The notes under the pieces: generated by a model
Told to the model about the DNA's origin: nothing
The model's database searches: none
Seen by the model: only the letters and a program-made list of their open reading frames with translations
Assembly (NCBI RefSeq): GCF_014836935.1
Contig: NZ_JACSPW010000002.1
Coordinates: forward strand, 186,001 to 250,000
Length of the DNA stretch: 64,000 nucleotides
Reading direction: 5' to 3'
Origin: Solibacillus merdavium
GTDB lineage: Bacteria; Bacillota; Bacilli; Bacillales_A; Planococcaceae
Program-made: the position numbers and the translations under genes
Part shown: positions 37,178-46,252 of the stretch, in pieces
Layout of the letters: each line of letters starts with the position of its first letter
How positions within the stretch are numbered: the first letter of the stretch is position 1

Positions 37178-38107
37178 ATGACAAATATCGTTTTACTATG
37201 CAATGAAAAACAACAGCAAACAATTCACCATTTCTATAAAGACGCTATTATTGAACGAAAGGCTCCTGGAGTACTATTTGCAGTGAAACTTGCCGATACA
37301 GCCATCACCGCCTATAAATCAGGCAAAGTAATGTTTCAGGGTGCCGGGGCAGAACGAGAAGCAGCGCGCTGGGGGAATGCAAGTTCAGCGCCAGTTAAAG
37401 TAGCGACAAATAAAGGAGATAAGCTTCCTGAAGATTTTGCATCATTATCGGTAATTGGTTCAGACGAAACAGGTACAGGAGATTACTTCGGACCTGTTAC
37501 GGTAGCCGCAGTATATGTTCCTGCCGACAAAATCGCACTCATTAAGGAATTGGGGGTCAAAGATTCGAAACAATTAACGGACGATTATATGCGACGAATT
37601 GCACCAGACTTAATGGAAGTATGTGCACATAGCATTTTGACACTTCGCAATGAAAAATATAACGAAATCCAGGCTCGAGGATATTCACAAGGTAAAATAA
37701 AAGCCCTGCTCCACAACCAGGCTATAAAGCATGTTTTGACTAAAATAGCCCCCGAGACGCCTGAATATATTTTAATAGACCAATTCGCAGAGCGTGGAAT
37801 TTATTACAATCACATTAAAAATGAGAAAGAAATTGTACGGGAAAAAGTCCTGTTCTCGACAAAAGCCGAAAATCTGCATGTAGCCGTTGCGACAGCATCA
37901 ATTTTAGCAAGGTATGCTTTTTTAAAGGAAATGGATCGTCTCTCAAAAGTTACAGGTTTTCCACTTCAAAAAGGAGCAAGTGGTAAAGTGGATGACATGG
38001 CTGCAAAAATTTGGATGAAATTTGGAGAGGAGACACTTCGTTCTATGACAAAATGGCATTTTGCCAATACAGAAAAAGCACGGAAACTCCTGCAAAAAAG
38101 AAAATAA
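37178..38107 (+). CDS. rnhC: Ribonuclease HIII
   Basis: 309 aa. An N-terminal TBP-like substrate-binding domain of ~90 residues precedes the RNase HII/III catalytic domain. That domain begins GSDETGTGDYFGPV (D and E ligands, ~94-107), with KDSKQL and the later DQF acidic site. It removes RNA from RNA-DNA hybrids. Start ATG 37178 (SD AAAGGA); the frame extends far upstream without an SD. It is the last backbone gene before the accessory block, since pheT would be next in B. subtilis. Confidence 0.96.
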   Translation: MTNIVLLCNEKQQQTIHHFYKDAIIERKAPGVLFAVKLADTAITAYKSGKVMFQGAGAEREAARWGNASSAPVKVATNKGDKLPEDFASLSVIGSDETGTGDYFGPVTVAAVYVPADKIALIKELGVKDSKQLTDDYMRRIAPDLMEVCAHSILTLRNEKYNEIQARGYSQGKIKALLHNQAIKHVLTKIAPETPEYILIDQFAERGIYYNHIKNEKEIVREKVLFSTKAENLHVAVATASILARYAFLKEMDRLSKVTGFPLQKGASGKVDDMAAKIWMKFGEETLRSMTKWHFANTEKARKLLQKRK

Positions 38108-38109
38108 TG

Positions 38110-38155
38110 ACGTAAAAGAGCTGACGCCACCTGATAGGTGTCATCTCTTTTACGT
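38110..38155. terminator. Bidirectional terminator between rnhC and the VOC gene
   Basis: ACGTAAAAGAG/CTCTTTTACGT outer stem and TGACGCCACC/AGGTGTCAT inner stem around TGAT. It overlaps the VOC stop codon. Confidence 0.72.
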
Positions 38156-38526
38156 TACTTTTCCATTACTGCAAAGTAATTTTCCTCATCATCGGCAAAG
38201 TTAAATACTTTACCAAAAGGCATTTCCATAAACTCTCCAACTGTAATTCCTTTAGTTTGATAGTCTCTATATAAATCATCTAAATTCTCAGCATAAAACA
38301 TTAAAGAAGGTGTCGTTAAATTTAACTCGGGAGACATTTTCGCAATCTTCTTTTTATCATGTAAAACAATGCTTGTTTGTGCATTATCATTTGGCACTAT
38401 TGTAATAATACGCATTCCATTATTAATATCAGATACTACAGTAAAGCCTAATTTTTCAGTCCAAAACTTTTTTGATTGCTCCTGGTCCTCTACATACAAC
38501 ATTACTTGCCCTATTTGTCCAATCAT
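38155..38526 (-). CDS. VOC (glyoxalase/bleomycin-resistance fold) protein
   Basis: 123 aa single VOC domain of two beta-alpha-beta3 modules: IGQVMLYVEDQEQSKKFWTEKLGF, then LMFYAENLDDLYRDYQTKGI and a C-terminal FNFADDEENYFAVME. The usual metal-binding His/Gln positions are poorly kept, so the activity is uncertain. No neighbour points to a substrate. Start ATG 38526 after AGAGGAG. Confidence 0.83.
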   Translation of the reverse strand: MIGQIGQVMLYVEDQEQSKKFWTEKLGFTVVSDINNGMRIITIVPNDNAQTSIVLHDKKKIAKMSPELNLTTPSLMFYAENLDDLYRDYQTKGITVGEFMEMPFGKVFNFADDEENYFAVMEK

Positions 38527-38572
38527 TTTTCTGCTCCTCTTTTATAAAATATATTTTTACCAATTATATCAA

Positions 38573-38604
38573 ATAAAAAAAGGCAGGAGCAAAAAACTCC
38601 CGCC
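38573..38604 (-). terminator. Terminator of the MFS transporter gene
   Basis: GGCGGGAG/CTCCTGCC stem followed by T7 on the minus strand, 12 nt after the stop. Confidence 0.88.
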
Positions 38605-38615
38605 GATTGATCCGA

Positions 38616-40142
38616 TTATTTATTTTTTAGTGGCACTGGACCTGTATAGTCCTCGCGTTTCGTCACGTCAACACGCTTAATAAATAATGCTAACACTAAA
38701 GCAACTAATGTAACAGCTGCTGCTACGTAGAAACTGAATGTAATTCCGTCAAGCATTGCCTGTTGCATTACCTGTGCCTGAATTTGTGCAATTTGCTCTG
38801 CTGTCGGTTGGGCAGCAGATGAAGCATTTGCTTTCAGATCAGCCGTAATTTCTGCTGCACGTGTTTTTGTATGAGAGTTGAATACTGTTACTAAGACAGC
38901 TGTACCAATCGCTCCAGCAACTTGCTGAGCTGTATTGTTCATCGCTGTACCGTGTGGATTCAAACGGTTTGGTAATGCATTTAAACCGTTTGTCATAATC
39001 GGCATCATTACCATTGAAATACCAAACATACGAATTGTATATACCGAAATGATATATAAATATGATGAATCGATATCCAAATAACCTAAACCTACTGTCG
39101 CCAATGTTGTAATTGTTAATCCAATAACGGCTAGAATACGCGGTCCGAATCGATCGAATAACTTCCCGGTAATCGGTGACATAATTCCCATCACAATTGC
39201 ACCAGGCAACATCATTAATCCTGCTTCAAATGGTTCGATTCCACGAACACTTTGTACATAAGCCGGTGTTAAAATCATCCCTGAGAACATAGCTACAGAT
39301 AGTACCATTGATACGACAGAAGCCATTGCATACGAAGGATATGTGTAAATTCGTAAATCTAGTAATGGTTGGTCTAAGTTGAATTGGCGAACGATAAACC
39401 ACGCTAAACCAATTGCCCCTGCAGCAATCGTACCCCATACTTCTATTGCTGACCAGCCAGCTGAACTAGCTGTACTGAAGCCGTATAATAATCCGCCAAA
39501 ACCGATTGTAGACAGTACAATAGAAAGTATATCGATTTTAGCATCACGATTTGGAAGGACATCTTCCAGTTTCCAAACTGCCAGTAAGAGTGATAAAACG
39601 GCAATTGGAAGAATCATTTTGAACAGAACGCTCCAGTCGTAATGTTCGACAATCCATCCTGACAATGTTGGTCCGATTGCTGGTGCCAGTACCATAACTA
39701 ACCCGAACATCCCCATTGCCTGCCCGCGCTTTTCAACCGGAAAACTAATCAGCATTACGTTCATTAAAATCGGTGCCATCGTTGCTGCACCAGCAGCTTG
39801 AATCATACGACCCGCTAGTAAAAATTCGAAGCTAGGCGCAAATGAGGCCAATGCTGTACCAATAACGAAAATCGCCATCGATAAAATGAATAAAGGACGT
39901 GTTCTGAACTTTGTAATTAAATATGCTGAAGCCGGAACCAATATCCCACTTACAAGCATATAGCCTGTTGCTAACCATTGAACAGTTGAATAATCTTGAA
40001 TATCAAACGCTACCATAATAGATGGTAAGGCTACGTTTAATAATGTGTTATTTAAAAATGCTACAAACGCCCCGACAAATAATACAGCAATCATTAAATA
40101 TGGAGGTTTTTTAAATGTCTTTATATCTTGTGTTTTATCCAT
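38616..40142 (-). CDS. MDR-type MFS transporter (DHA2/EmrB-QacA family)
   Basis: 508 aa with 14 predicted transmembrane helices, the DHA2 drug:H+ antiporter layout. The N-terminal LNVALPSIM, the motif-C region LAPAIGPTLSGWIVE and a motif-A-like loop AYLITKFRTRP are visible. Probable proton-driven efflux of lipophilic toxicants. Divergent from a TetR gene, with three direct 12-bp repeats in between, so it is very likely repressed by that protein. Start ATG 40142 with GAAGGGAA. Confidence 0.9.
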   Translation of the reverse strand: MDKTQDIKTFKKPPYLMIAVLFVGAFVAFLNNTLLNVALPSIMVAFDIQDYSTVQWLATGYMLVSGILVPASAYLITKFRTRPLFILSMAIFVIGTALASFAPSFEFLLAGRMIQAAGAATMAPILMNVMLISFPVEKRGQAMGMFGLVMVLAPAIGPTLSGWIVEHYDWSVLFKMILPIAVLSLLLAVWKLEDVLPNRDAKIDILSIVLSTIGFGGLLYGFSTASSAGWSAIEVWGTIAAGAIGLAWFIVRQFNLDQPLLDLRIYTYPSYAMASVVSMVLSVAMFSGMILTPAYVQSVRGIEPFEAGLMMLPGAIVMGIMSPITGKLFDRFGPRILAVIGLTITTLATVGLGYLDIDSSYLYIISVYTIRMFGISMVMMPIMTNGLNALPNRLNPHGTAMNNTAQQVAGAIGTAVLVTVFNSHTKTRAAEITADLKANASSAAQPTAEQIAQIQAQVMQQAMLDGITFSFYVAAAVTLVALVLALFIKRVDVTKREDYTGPVPLKNK

Positions 40143-40184
40143 AAATTTTATTTCCCTTCTTTATACGTTCAAACTTCCTATTTC

Positions 40185-40243
40185 TATACTCGAACTATTT
40201 TATACTCGGAGTCCAATAAATACAACAATTTTATACTCTAAGT
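40185..40243. promoter_or_regulatory. Three direct repeats in the MFS/TetR divergent region
   Basis: TATACTCGAACT (40185), TATACTCGGAGT (40201) and TATACTCTAAGT (40232) share TATACTC-N2-A-N-T, starting 16 and 31 nt apart. The middle copy contains the palindrome ACTC-G-GAGT. An inverted AGAGTATA lies at 40283-40290. Likely binding sites of the divergent TetR regulator. Confidence 0.6.
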
Positions 40244-40371
40244 CTAAAAACATTGCTAATACACGTTTCAAACAGTAGAATAAGAGTATAAATCAGAGTA
40301 GATAGAAGCGTTTTTTTCTATTTATTTTTTATATGCACACTTAATCGGATATATTTATTTGGAGGAAACTC

Positions 40372-41265
40372 ATGAATCAACGAAAAAGACAGGTGCTCGA
40401 TAGTGCATTACAGCTTTTTATTGAAAAAGGCTTCCATGAAACATCAATACAAGATATTTTGGACAAAGCACTTATATCCAAAGGGACTTTCTATAATTAT
40501 TTTTCTTCAAAAGTGGAATGTTTTACAGCAATTATGGAGCAAACCCGTTATGAAGCGAGCTTGTTACGCCATGAAATGCTATTAAACCAAGATAATACAG
40601 ATGAAAATTTATTGTTGGAACAAATCCTCGTACTTATGCAAATAAACAAGAAACAAAATTTAGCATCCGTGTTCGAAAATATTTTTCAGTCGAACGATAA
40701 GGAACTCCGGGAATTATTAGAGCGCTATCGCTTACTGGAAATAGAATGGGTATCTAATCGATTCACCGATATCTTTGGCGAAAAAGTACGTCCCTATACT
40801 CTTGAGCTCGCTATTTTGTTTTTCGCGATGGTGCATCATTTAACGTATTGTCATCGCTTATTTTATAGGGATATGATTGATCCGAAGAGAATTTTAAGGA
40901 TTGCACTTCGCAATATTAAAGCAATTTATCCTTCCATGCTGGAAAATGGCGAAATATTAATTACTCAAGATGCTCTTCAACTAGTTGAAGAGAAAAAAAT
41001 TTACCAATCGGTTACAAAGAGCGATTTAATTGAAAAAGTGCAAGGGTTTCTTGACCAGTTAAAATTGGATGCCGCAAATGGGGTGGGAGCTCAATTTACG
41101 GAAAGCATTCTAGATGAGCTACAGCGCGATGAGTTACGTATTGCCGTAATTGAAGCATTGCTAAAGCCATTTCGTGAAGCTTTTACAAATACACCGCATG
41201 CTGGGGAAAATGTCGAGCTTGCAAATTTATTATGGTTTTATATCAAAAATGAGGAAACCAAATAA
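40372..41265 (+). CDS. TetR/AcrR-family regulator, probably of the adjacent MFS pump
   Basis: 297 aa, about 100 residues longer than usual TetR proteins. HTH at ~8-55 (KGFHETSIQDILDKALISKGTFYNYFSSK). The middle helical region is a normal ligand domain, and the extra C-terminal ~100 residues are helical and unassigned (ending NTPHAGENVELANLLWFYIKN). Start ATG 40372 with GGAGG. Divergent from the MFS gene, and ends before a strong hairpin at 41307. The long C-terminal domain might extend the dimer interface. Confidence 0.87.
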   Translation: MNQRKRQVLDSALQLFIEKGFHETSIQDILDKALISKGTFYNYFSSKVECFTAIMEQTRYEASLLRHEMLLNQDNTDENLLLEQILVLMQINKKQNLASVFENIFQSNDKELRELLERYRLLEIEWVSNRFTDIFGEKVRPYTLELAILFFAMVHHLTYCHRLFYRDMIDPKRILRIALRNIKAIYPSMLENGEILITQDALQLVEEKKIYQSVTKSDLIEKVQGFLDQLKLDAANGVGAQFTESILDELQRDELRIAVIEALLKPFREAFTNTPHAGENVELANLLWFYIKNEETK

Positions 41266-41306
41266 ACAGGCTCATTTAAACAATAAAAGATGATGGGATA
41301 GAAACC

Positions 41307-41345
41307 AAAAGCACCATTTTTCTCTAAGAGAAAAATGGTGCTTTT
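41307..41345. terminator. Strong hairpin between TetR and dbpA genes
   Basis: Perfect 18-bp stem AAAAGCACCATTTTTCTC/GAGAAAAATGGTGCTTTT, loop TAA, then TT. The genes converge, so it can terminate both. It shares its inner 9 bp with the hairpin at 9249-9286, and both precede the dispersed element. Confidence 0.85.
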
Positions 41346-41356
41346 TTGCTGTGCAC

Positions 41357-41536
41357 AAAATTGATTTCCATTCCGGGGACGATTTCCACGGGCGTGGCCT
41401 GAGCCTGTAGTCTCAGGCGTCAGGCTCCTGCGGTTACTCGTCGCAAAAATAATTTCGCTATTCCCGTAGGAAGCTTTGCTTGTAGCGAAAGGCGTTAGCC
41501 GTCAGCTACACTCGCCCCTCCATTTCAATCAATTTT
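41357..41536. repeat. Dispersed palindromic element, full copy B (~180 bp)
   Basis: Bounded by the perfect terminal inverted repeats AAAATTGATT (41357-41366) and AATCAATTTT (41527-41536), with a further match of GGGG/CCCC inside. It contains TTTCCACGGGC (41383-41393) and GCTATTCCCGTAGGA (41457-41471), both shared with the copy at 56340-56496. GC content is clearly above the surroundings, and no ORF is present. Confidence 0.8.
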
Positions 41537-41612
41537 ATAAAGTATCCATTTCTTAATATGGGTTTCTCCTTATCGTTTGAAATTTCTACTTCTGTTCTAG
41601 CTTCTTTTTAAA

Positions 41613-43058
41613 CTATTTACTGCTCGTCGAAATATGCACTTTTAATTGCTTACCTTTAATTGGCGTTGTTTTCATCGCTTTTAATACGAGATTGCCCTTC
41701 CCATTTAGTATTTCCACGAATGAGGACGTATCTAATATTGTAATAATGCCGATATCTGCTGCAGTCATGCCAGGAATTTTTGCAATCGTCCCGACAAAAT
41801 CAATGGCACGCAACTTTTTCTTCTTACCGCCATTAAAGTAGAGCTTTGTAATGTTTGCATCAACCTTTGCATTCTTTTGTTTTTTCTTCTGTGGTCGACT
41901 TTGCATTTTTTTATCAAATGCTTCTGCCTTTGCTTCTACTTCTTCATGTGTTGGTAAATCCACTTTGGGAATGGTAAACCCAATCAATTCTTCAATTCCT
42001 GCTAAAAACTCATGTTCAAACGGTGTAATAAACGTGACAGCCTTCCCTTGCTTGCCAGCACGCCCTGTTCGACCTGTACGATGGACATAGGCTTCTTTTT
42101 CCATTGGTAAATCATAGTTAATCACCAGTGAAATGTTCTCAATATCAATGCCGCGAGCTGCAACATCTGTCGCCACTAAATAACGGAAATCCCCGCGCTT
42201 GAAATCATTCATGACAAGTAAACGCGTAGACTGTTCCATCCCGCCATGCAGTTTATCGACACTGTACTCACGGTCATATAAATAATCATGGAGGGCATCA
42301 ACACGGTCTTTCGTACGGCAGAAAATAATACATGTATCCGGATTTTCAACAACCGCAATTTTTTCTACAGCTGCTGTTTTCTCCTCATCGTGTACTTCAA
42401 TCACAGCATGCTCAATTTTCGGAGCAGCCTCCTCTGAGTGCACTTCGATATCAATCGGAGCCTTTAAATAATTGGATGCAAGTTTTTTTATCGTATCTGG
42501 CACAGTTGCAGAAAACAGCATCATAACTTCACGATGGTCAACATGTGCTAAAATGGCTTCCACTTGATCGATAAAGCCCATGTTAAGCATTTCATCTGCT
42601 TCATCAAGAACTACATAGCGGATTTTATCGAGTTTTAACGTCCCCTTTTCAATATGATCCAATACGCGTCCTGGCGTTCCTACTGCAACATGTGTTTTTT
42701 GTTTTAGTTCATCTTGCTGATAACGGAACGGCTGCTTCCCGTACAATGCTGTCGCTTTAATACGTTTGTAGCGTCCAATATTTGTGAATTCTTCTTTTAC
42801 TTGGACAGCCAGTTCACGTGTCGGTGTTAATACTAGCGCTTGTGGCTTGTTTTCTATCCATTCTATATTTTCGCAAATTGGAATCGCGAATGCGGCAGTT
42901 TTCCCGCTTCCTGTTTGTGCTTTTACGATTAAATCTTCATCTTTTAAAGCATGGGGCAAAACCTTTTGCTGTACTTCAGTCGGTGTGCTGTAATCCAAAT
43001 CTTTAAGCGCACGCTGTAATTCTGGTGATAATGAATAGTCGTTAAAATTAGTTGTCAT
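41613..43058 (-). CDS. dbpA: DEAD-box RNA helicase DbpA-like (YxiN)
   Basis: 481 aa. The helicase core shows a Q motif, [14 protein letters not shown] (I), PTRELA (Ia), TPGR (Ib), VLDEADEM (II), SAT (III) and HRTGRTGR (VI). A Lys-rich linker and the ~75-residue DbpA/YxiN RNA-binding domain ([19 protein letters not shown]) follow. This domain targets 23S rRNA hairpin 92, so the protein should act in 50S assembly. Start ATG 43058 after GAGGA. It lies 22 nt downstream of a LysR gene on the same strand, perhaps cotranscribed. Confidence 0.94.
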   Translation of the reverse strand: MTTNFNDYSLSPELQRALKDLDYSTPTEVQQKVLPHALKDEDLIVKAQTGSGKTAAFAIPICENIEWIENKPQALVLTPTRELAVQVKEEFTNIGRYKRIKATALYGKQPFRYQQDELKQKTHVAVGTPGRVLDHIEKGTLKLDKIRYVVLDEADEMLNMGFIDQVEAILAHVDHREVMMLFSATVPDTIKKLASNYLKAPIDIEVHSEEAAPKIEHAVIEVHDEEKTAAVEKIAVVENPDTCIIFCRTKDRVDALHDYLYDREYSVDKLHGGMEQSTRLLVMNDFKRGDFRYLVATDVAARGIDIENISLVINYDLPMEKEAYVHRTGRTGRAGKQGKAVTFITPFEHEFLAGIEELIGFTIPKVDLPTHEEVEAKAEAFDKKMQSRPQKKKQKNAKVDANITKLYFNGGKKKKLRAIDFVGTIAKIPGMTAADIGIITILDTSSFVEILNGKGNLVLKAMKTTPIKGKQLKVHISTSSK

Positions 43059-43080
43059 ATTTATTCCTCATTTTCTTCTA

Positions 43081-43974
43081 TTAATGAATGATTCCCGGAT
43101 CAACAATGGCGATAAATTTTCTCGTTGCTTTTGAAAGTGAAACATTTTTTAAATGGACAATCCCTAAACTGCGCTTAGGAATTGGCTGTTGGAGCTCAAT
43201 TTCATATAAAAGACCTTTTTTTAAGTAGTCGGTTGCAAACTCCTTTGTTACGCTAGCGACACCTAAATTGATTTTCGCAAATTCCAATACTAAATCATGT
43301 GAGCCCAATTCGAATTCAGGTGAAATTGTATAGCCTTGTTCTTTTAAATAGTTTTCCACATAATTACGAGAATTTGCCTTTTTCTCAAGAAAAATTAATG
43401 GCAGCTTCATAAGCATATCGAGCCGAATCGGTTTTTTCGTTAAGTTTTTATATTTTTGTCCGCACACAAATATATCATGAATCTCCTTACAAGGGATAAC
43501 TTGAAGCTGAGGATCTTGTATTGGCAGATTACAAATGCCTAAATCCGCTTCCCCAGACTTAATAAAAGCTAATATTTCATTTGTTGTACCGTTTAGAACC
43601 TTTAACTTAATGCCAGGATATCTAATATGAAATGCTTCTAAATAGGGCAGTAAAAAGTACCTTGAAATTGTATCCCCCACACCAATACGTAAAACGCCTG
43701 TACGTAAGTTTTTAAATTCGGCAATTTTTTCTTCCCCAGCGTCTAAAATACCAAGAGCGGAATTGACATATTCATGTAACAGCTCGCCTTCTTCTGTTAA
43801 TGTTACCCCTTTTGGAGTTCTATTAAATAAAATGATATCAAGTTCTTTTTCAAGTTTTGAAATGGACTGGCTAACTGCTGGCTGTGTCATGTACAACGCT
43901 GCCGCTGCATTTGAAAAACTTTTATTTCGACTCACTTCATTAAATATGCGATAAGCTTCCAACTTTATAATCAT
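43081..43974 (-). CDS. LysR-family transcriptional regulator
   Basis: 297 aa: N-terminal winged HTH (~5-62, SFSNAAAALYMTQPAVSQSISKLEKEL) and a periplasmic-binding-protein-like effector domain (~90-295). It is divergent from the CofE-like gene (152 nt apart), which is its most likely target by LysR custom; dbpA follows on the same strand. A palindrome ATATC-T-GATAT (43988-43998) lies just upstream. Effector unknown. Start ATG 43974 after GAGGG. Confidence 0.88.
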   Translation of the reverse strand: MIIKLEAYRIFNEVSRNKSFSNAAAALYMTQPAVSQSISKLEKELDIILFNRTPKGVTLTEEGELLHEYVNSALGILDAGEEKIAEFKNLRTGVLRIGVGDTISRYFLLPYLEAFHIRYPGIKLKVLNGTTNEILAFIKSGEADLGICNLPIQDPQLQVIPCKEIHDIFVCGQKYKNLTKKPIRLDMLMKLPLIFLEKKANSRNYVENYLKEQGYTISPEFELGSHDLVLEFAKINLGVASVTKEFATDYLKKGLLYEIELQQPIPKRSLGIVHLKNVSLSKATRKFIAIVDPGIIH

Positions 43975-43987
43975 ATAACCCTCACTT

Positions 43988-43998
43988 ATATCTGATAT
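43988..43998. promoter_or_regulatory. Palindrome in the LysR/CofE-like divergent region
   Basis: ATATC-T-GATAT, 14 nt upstream of the lysR-type start; ACTTATATC-like sequence recurs at 44015. Candidate LysR site; weak evidence in AT-rich DNA. Confidence 0.3.
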
Positions 43999-44126
43999 TA
44001 GAATTATTAATTTTACTTATATCACATGAACGAGTTATAGTAAACATTGTGAGATTTCTCAAGTTTTGTTTCTTCGTAAGCAAAACCATTAAAATATAAC
44101 TTACAGCTATTGAAGGAGAGATTATT

Positions 44127-45317
44127 TTGGAACGTGTAGTAGGAACGGTTGTACGAGGTCTTCGTGGCCCAATTATTAATGAAGGGGACGATATTGTTCA
44201 AATCGTTGTTGATACAGCGTTAAATGCAGCAAAGACAGAAGACTATGCTATTGAAGATCGTGATATTGTAACTGTAACAGAGTCTGTTGTGGCACGCGCA
44301 CAAGGAAACTACGCAAAAATCTCAGATATCGCATCAGATGTACAAGCCAAATTTGGAGATGATACAGTAGGTGTTATTTTCCCAATTCTTTCGCGCAATC
44401 GCTTCTCAAACATTTTAAAAGGAATTGCAGGAGGCACAAAGAAAATCGTCCTTATGCTAAGCTACCCTTCTGATGAAGTAGGTAACCATTTAGTTACATT
44501 GGATGAGCTTGATGAAAAAGGAATTAATCCTTGGACAGATGTGCTAACTGAAGCTGAATTCCGTGGCCATTTCGGTTACAACAAACATACATTTACAGGT
44601 GTGGATTACATCGAATATTATAAAGAATTAATCATTGAACAAGGCGCTGAAGTTGAAGTAATTTTCTCAAACAACGCAAAAACGATTTTAGATTATACGA
44701 AAAGTATTTTAACATGTGATATTCACTCTCGTTTCCGTACAAAACGTATTTTAAAAGCTGCCGGTGCAGAAAAAATCTACGGTCTAGACAATATTTTAGC
44801 GGAATCTGTGAACGGATCTGGCTTTAACTCTAACTACGGGTTACTTGGTTCAAACAAATCGACGGAAGATAGCGTAAAATTATTCCCGGATAACTGTCAA
44901 CCAATCGTTGATGACATTCAAGCAAAAATTTTAGCTGCTACTGGCAAACTTGTAGAAGTAATGATTTACGGTGATGGTGCATTTAAAGATCCAGTAGGCC
45001 AAATTTGGGAGCTTGCAGACCCTGTTGTATCTCCTGCCTACACGCCAGGCCTTGACGGTACTCCGAACGAGATCAAATTGAAGTATTTAGCTGATAATGA
45101 TTTTGCAAATTTACATGGTGAAGCATTAAAAGACGCTATTAAAGATTATATTAATAATAAAGAAGAAGATTTAACTGGTAATATGGCTGCCCAAGGTACT
45201 ACACCTCGTAAGCTGACTGACCTTATCGGTTCATTGTCTGACTTAACTTCAGGATCAGGCGATAAAGGAACACCAATGATTTATATTCAAGGCTACTTCG
45301 ATAACTATACAAAATAA
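44127..45317 (+). CDS. CofE-like protein (coenzyme F420-0:L-glutamate ligase fold)
   Basis: 396 aa. Residues ~1-240 read as an F420_ligase-type domain (VRGLRGPIINEGDDIVQIV, DRDIVTVTESVVARAQGNY, SRNRFSNILKGIAGG). The C-terminal region (DPVGQIWELADPVVSPAYT) resembles the rest of the family. Bacilli are not known to make F420, so the real substrate is open; gamma-glutamyl ligation to another small molecule is an inference. It starts with TTG at 44127, 6 nt after AAGGAGAG. Alone on its strand, divergent from LysR, with its own terminator. Confidence 0.72.
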   Translation: MERVVGTVVRGLRGPIINEGDDIVQIVVDTALNAAKTEDYAIEDRDIVTVTESVVARAQGNYAKISDIASDVQAKFGDDTVGVIFPILSRNRFSNILKGIAGGTKKIVLMLSYPSDEVGNHLVTLDELDEKGINPWTDVLTEAEFRGHFGYNKHTFTGVDYIEYYKELIIEQGAEVEVIFSNNAKTILDYTKSILTCDIHSRFRTKRILKAAGAEKIYGLDNILAESVNGSGFNSNYGLLGSNKSTEDSVKLFPDNCQPIVDDIQAKILAATGKLVEVMIYGDGAFKDPVGQIWELADPVVSPAYTPGLDGTPNEIKLKYLADNDFANLHGEALKDAIKDYINNKEEDLTGNMAAQGTTPRKLTDLIGSLSDLTSGSGDKGTPMIYIQGYFDNYTK

Positions 45318-45322
45318 AAAAA

Positions 45323-45355
45323 AGCAGAATGGCCGCAATACGCTTCCATTCTGCT
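45323..45355. terminator. Bidirectional terminator between the CofE-like gene and opuAC
   Basis: AGCAGAATGG/CCATTCTGCT 10-bp stem, flanked by A-rich and T-rich runs on both sides; the genes converge. Confidence 0.85.
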
Positions 45356-45363
45356 ATTTTTAA

Positions 45364-46251
45364 TTATTTTTCAATACCTTCTGTCCAGTTATTCACACGG
45401 TCTTCATTGCTTTCAATCCATTTTTGGGCTGCTTCTTTAGGTTTCGTCCCTGAATAAATATCCAGCATTACTTCTTCGATGTCTTCTGTAGTCCATTCAA
45501 ATGCATCGAGGATTTTAAAGGCATCCGGAGATTCTTGTTCTAAGTTTGGACGAACAAATGTATGAATATTTTCTTCCCCGCCAAATACACCTTCAGGATC
45601 TTCCAAATATTTCAAATCATAGTTAGCAAATTTCCAGTGTGGGCTCCAACCTGTTACAATGATTTCTTCTTCATTTTTAATCGCTTGCTCTAAAGCAACC
45701 GTCATCGCACCTGATGAAGACGTTTGTAATGACCATGATGCTAAATTTGGATAAGCTTCAAGTGCTCTTTCAGCAGCCGCCACTACCCCAGCTCCAGCTT
45801 CGATTCCTGTAATCGTTGATGATGCTTCTGTCGATAAATCAGCAATTGACGTAACTTCCATATATTCTGGTACGACAAACCCAATTTTTGCCCCTTTTAA
45901 ATTTGGTCCTAAATCGGCTATATCTGCACCATATTTTTCAAATTGTGCTGCATGTGTAGCTGGTAACCAGCCAGATACCATCGCATCTGCTTCTCCTTTT
46001 GAAACAGCTTCCCACATAATAGCATTATCCAATGGCGTAATGTCCACATCATAACCGACACTTTCCAGTACTTCTGCTACTACATAAGTAGAGGCAACTT
46101 CTGAATCCCATTCTACGTATGCTAAATCAATTGAACCTAGGTCTTTTGAAGATGTAGCATCCTTTGTGTCTGTTGAATCATTTCCACAAGCTGCTAATAA
46201 AAGTACTGCACTCATAGCAGTAGCTGCAGGCATCCATTTTAATTTTTTCAT
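45364..46251 (-). CDS. opuAC: Glycine betaine ABC transporter substrate-binding lipoprotein
   Basis: 295 aa. Lipoprotein signal peptide MKKLKWMPAATAMSAVLLLAAC, with lipobox LAAC and Cys22 as the attachment site. The OpuAC-type binding domain follows, with aromatic residues in DLAYVEWDSE, MVSGWLPATH and TGWSPHWKFANY that form the quaternary-ammonium cage. It binds glycine betaine or proline betaine outside the membrane and delivers it to OpuAB. Start ATG 46251; the upstream ATG 46266 overlaps the permease stop and has no SD. Last gene of opuAA-opuAB-opuAC. Confidence 0.94.
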   Translation of the reverse strand: MKKLKWMPAATAMSAVLLLAACGNDSTDTKDATSSKDLGSIDLAYVEWDSEVASTYVVAEVLESVGYDVDITPLDNAIMWEAVSKGEADAMVSGWLPATHAAQFEKYGADIADLGPNLKGAKIGFVVPEYMEVTSIADLSTEASSTITGIEAGAGVVAAAERALEAYPNLASWSLQTSSSGAMTVALEQAIKNEEEIIVTGWSPHWKFANYDLKYLEDPEGVFGGEENIHTFVRPNLEQESPDAFKILDAFEWTTEDIEEVMLDIYSGTKPKEAAQKWIESNEDRVNNWTEGIEK

Positions 46252-46252
46252 T

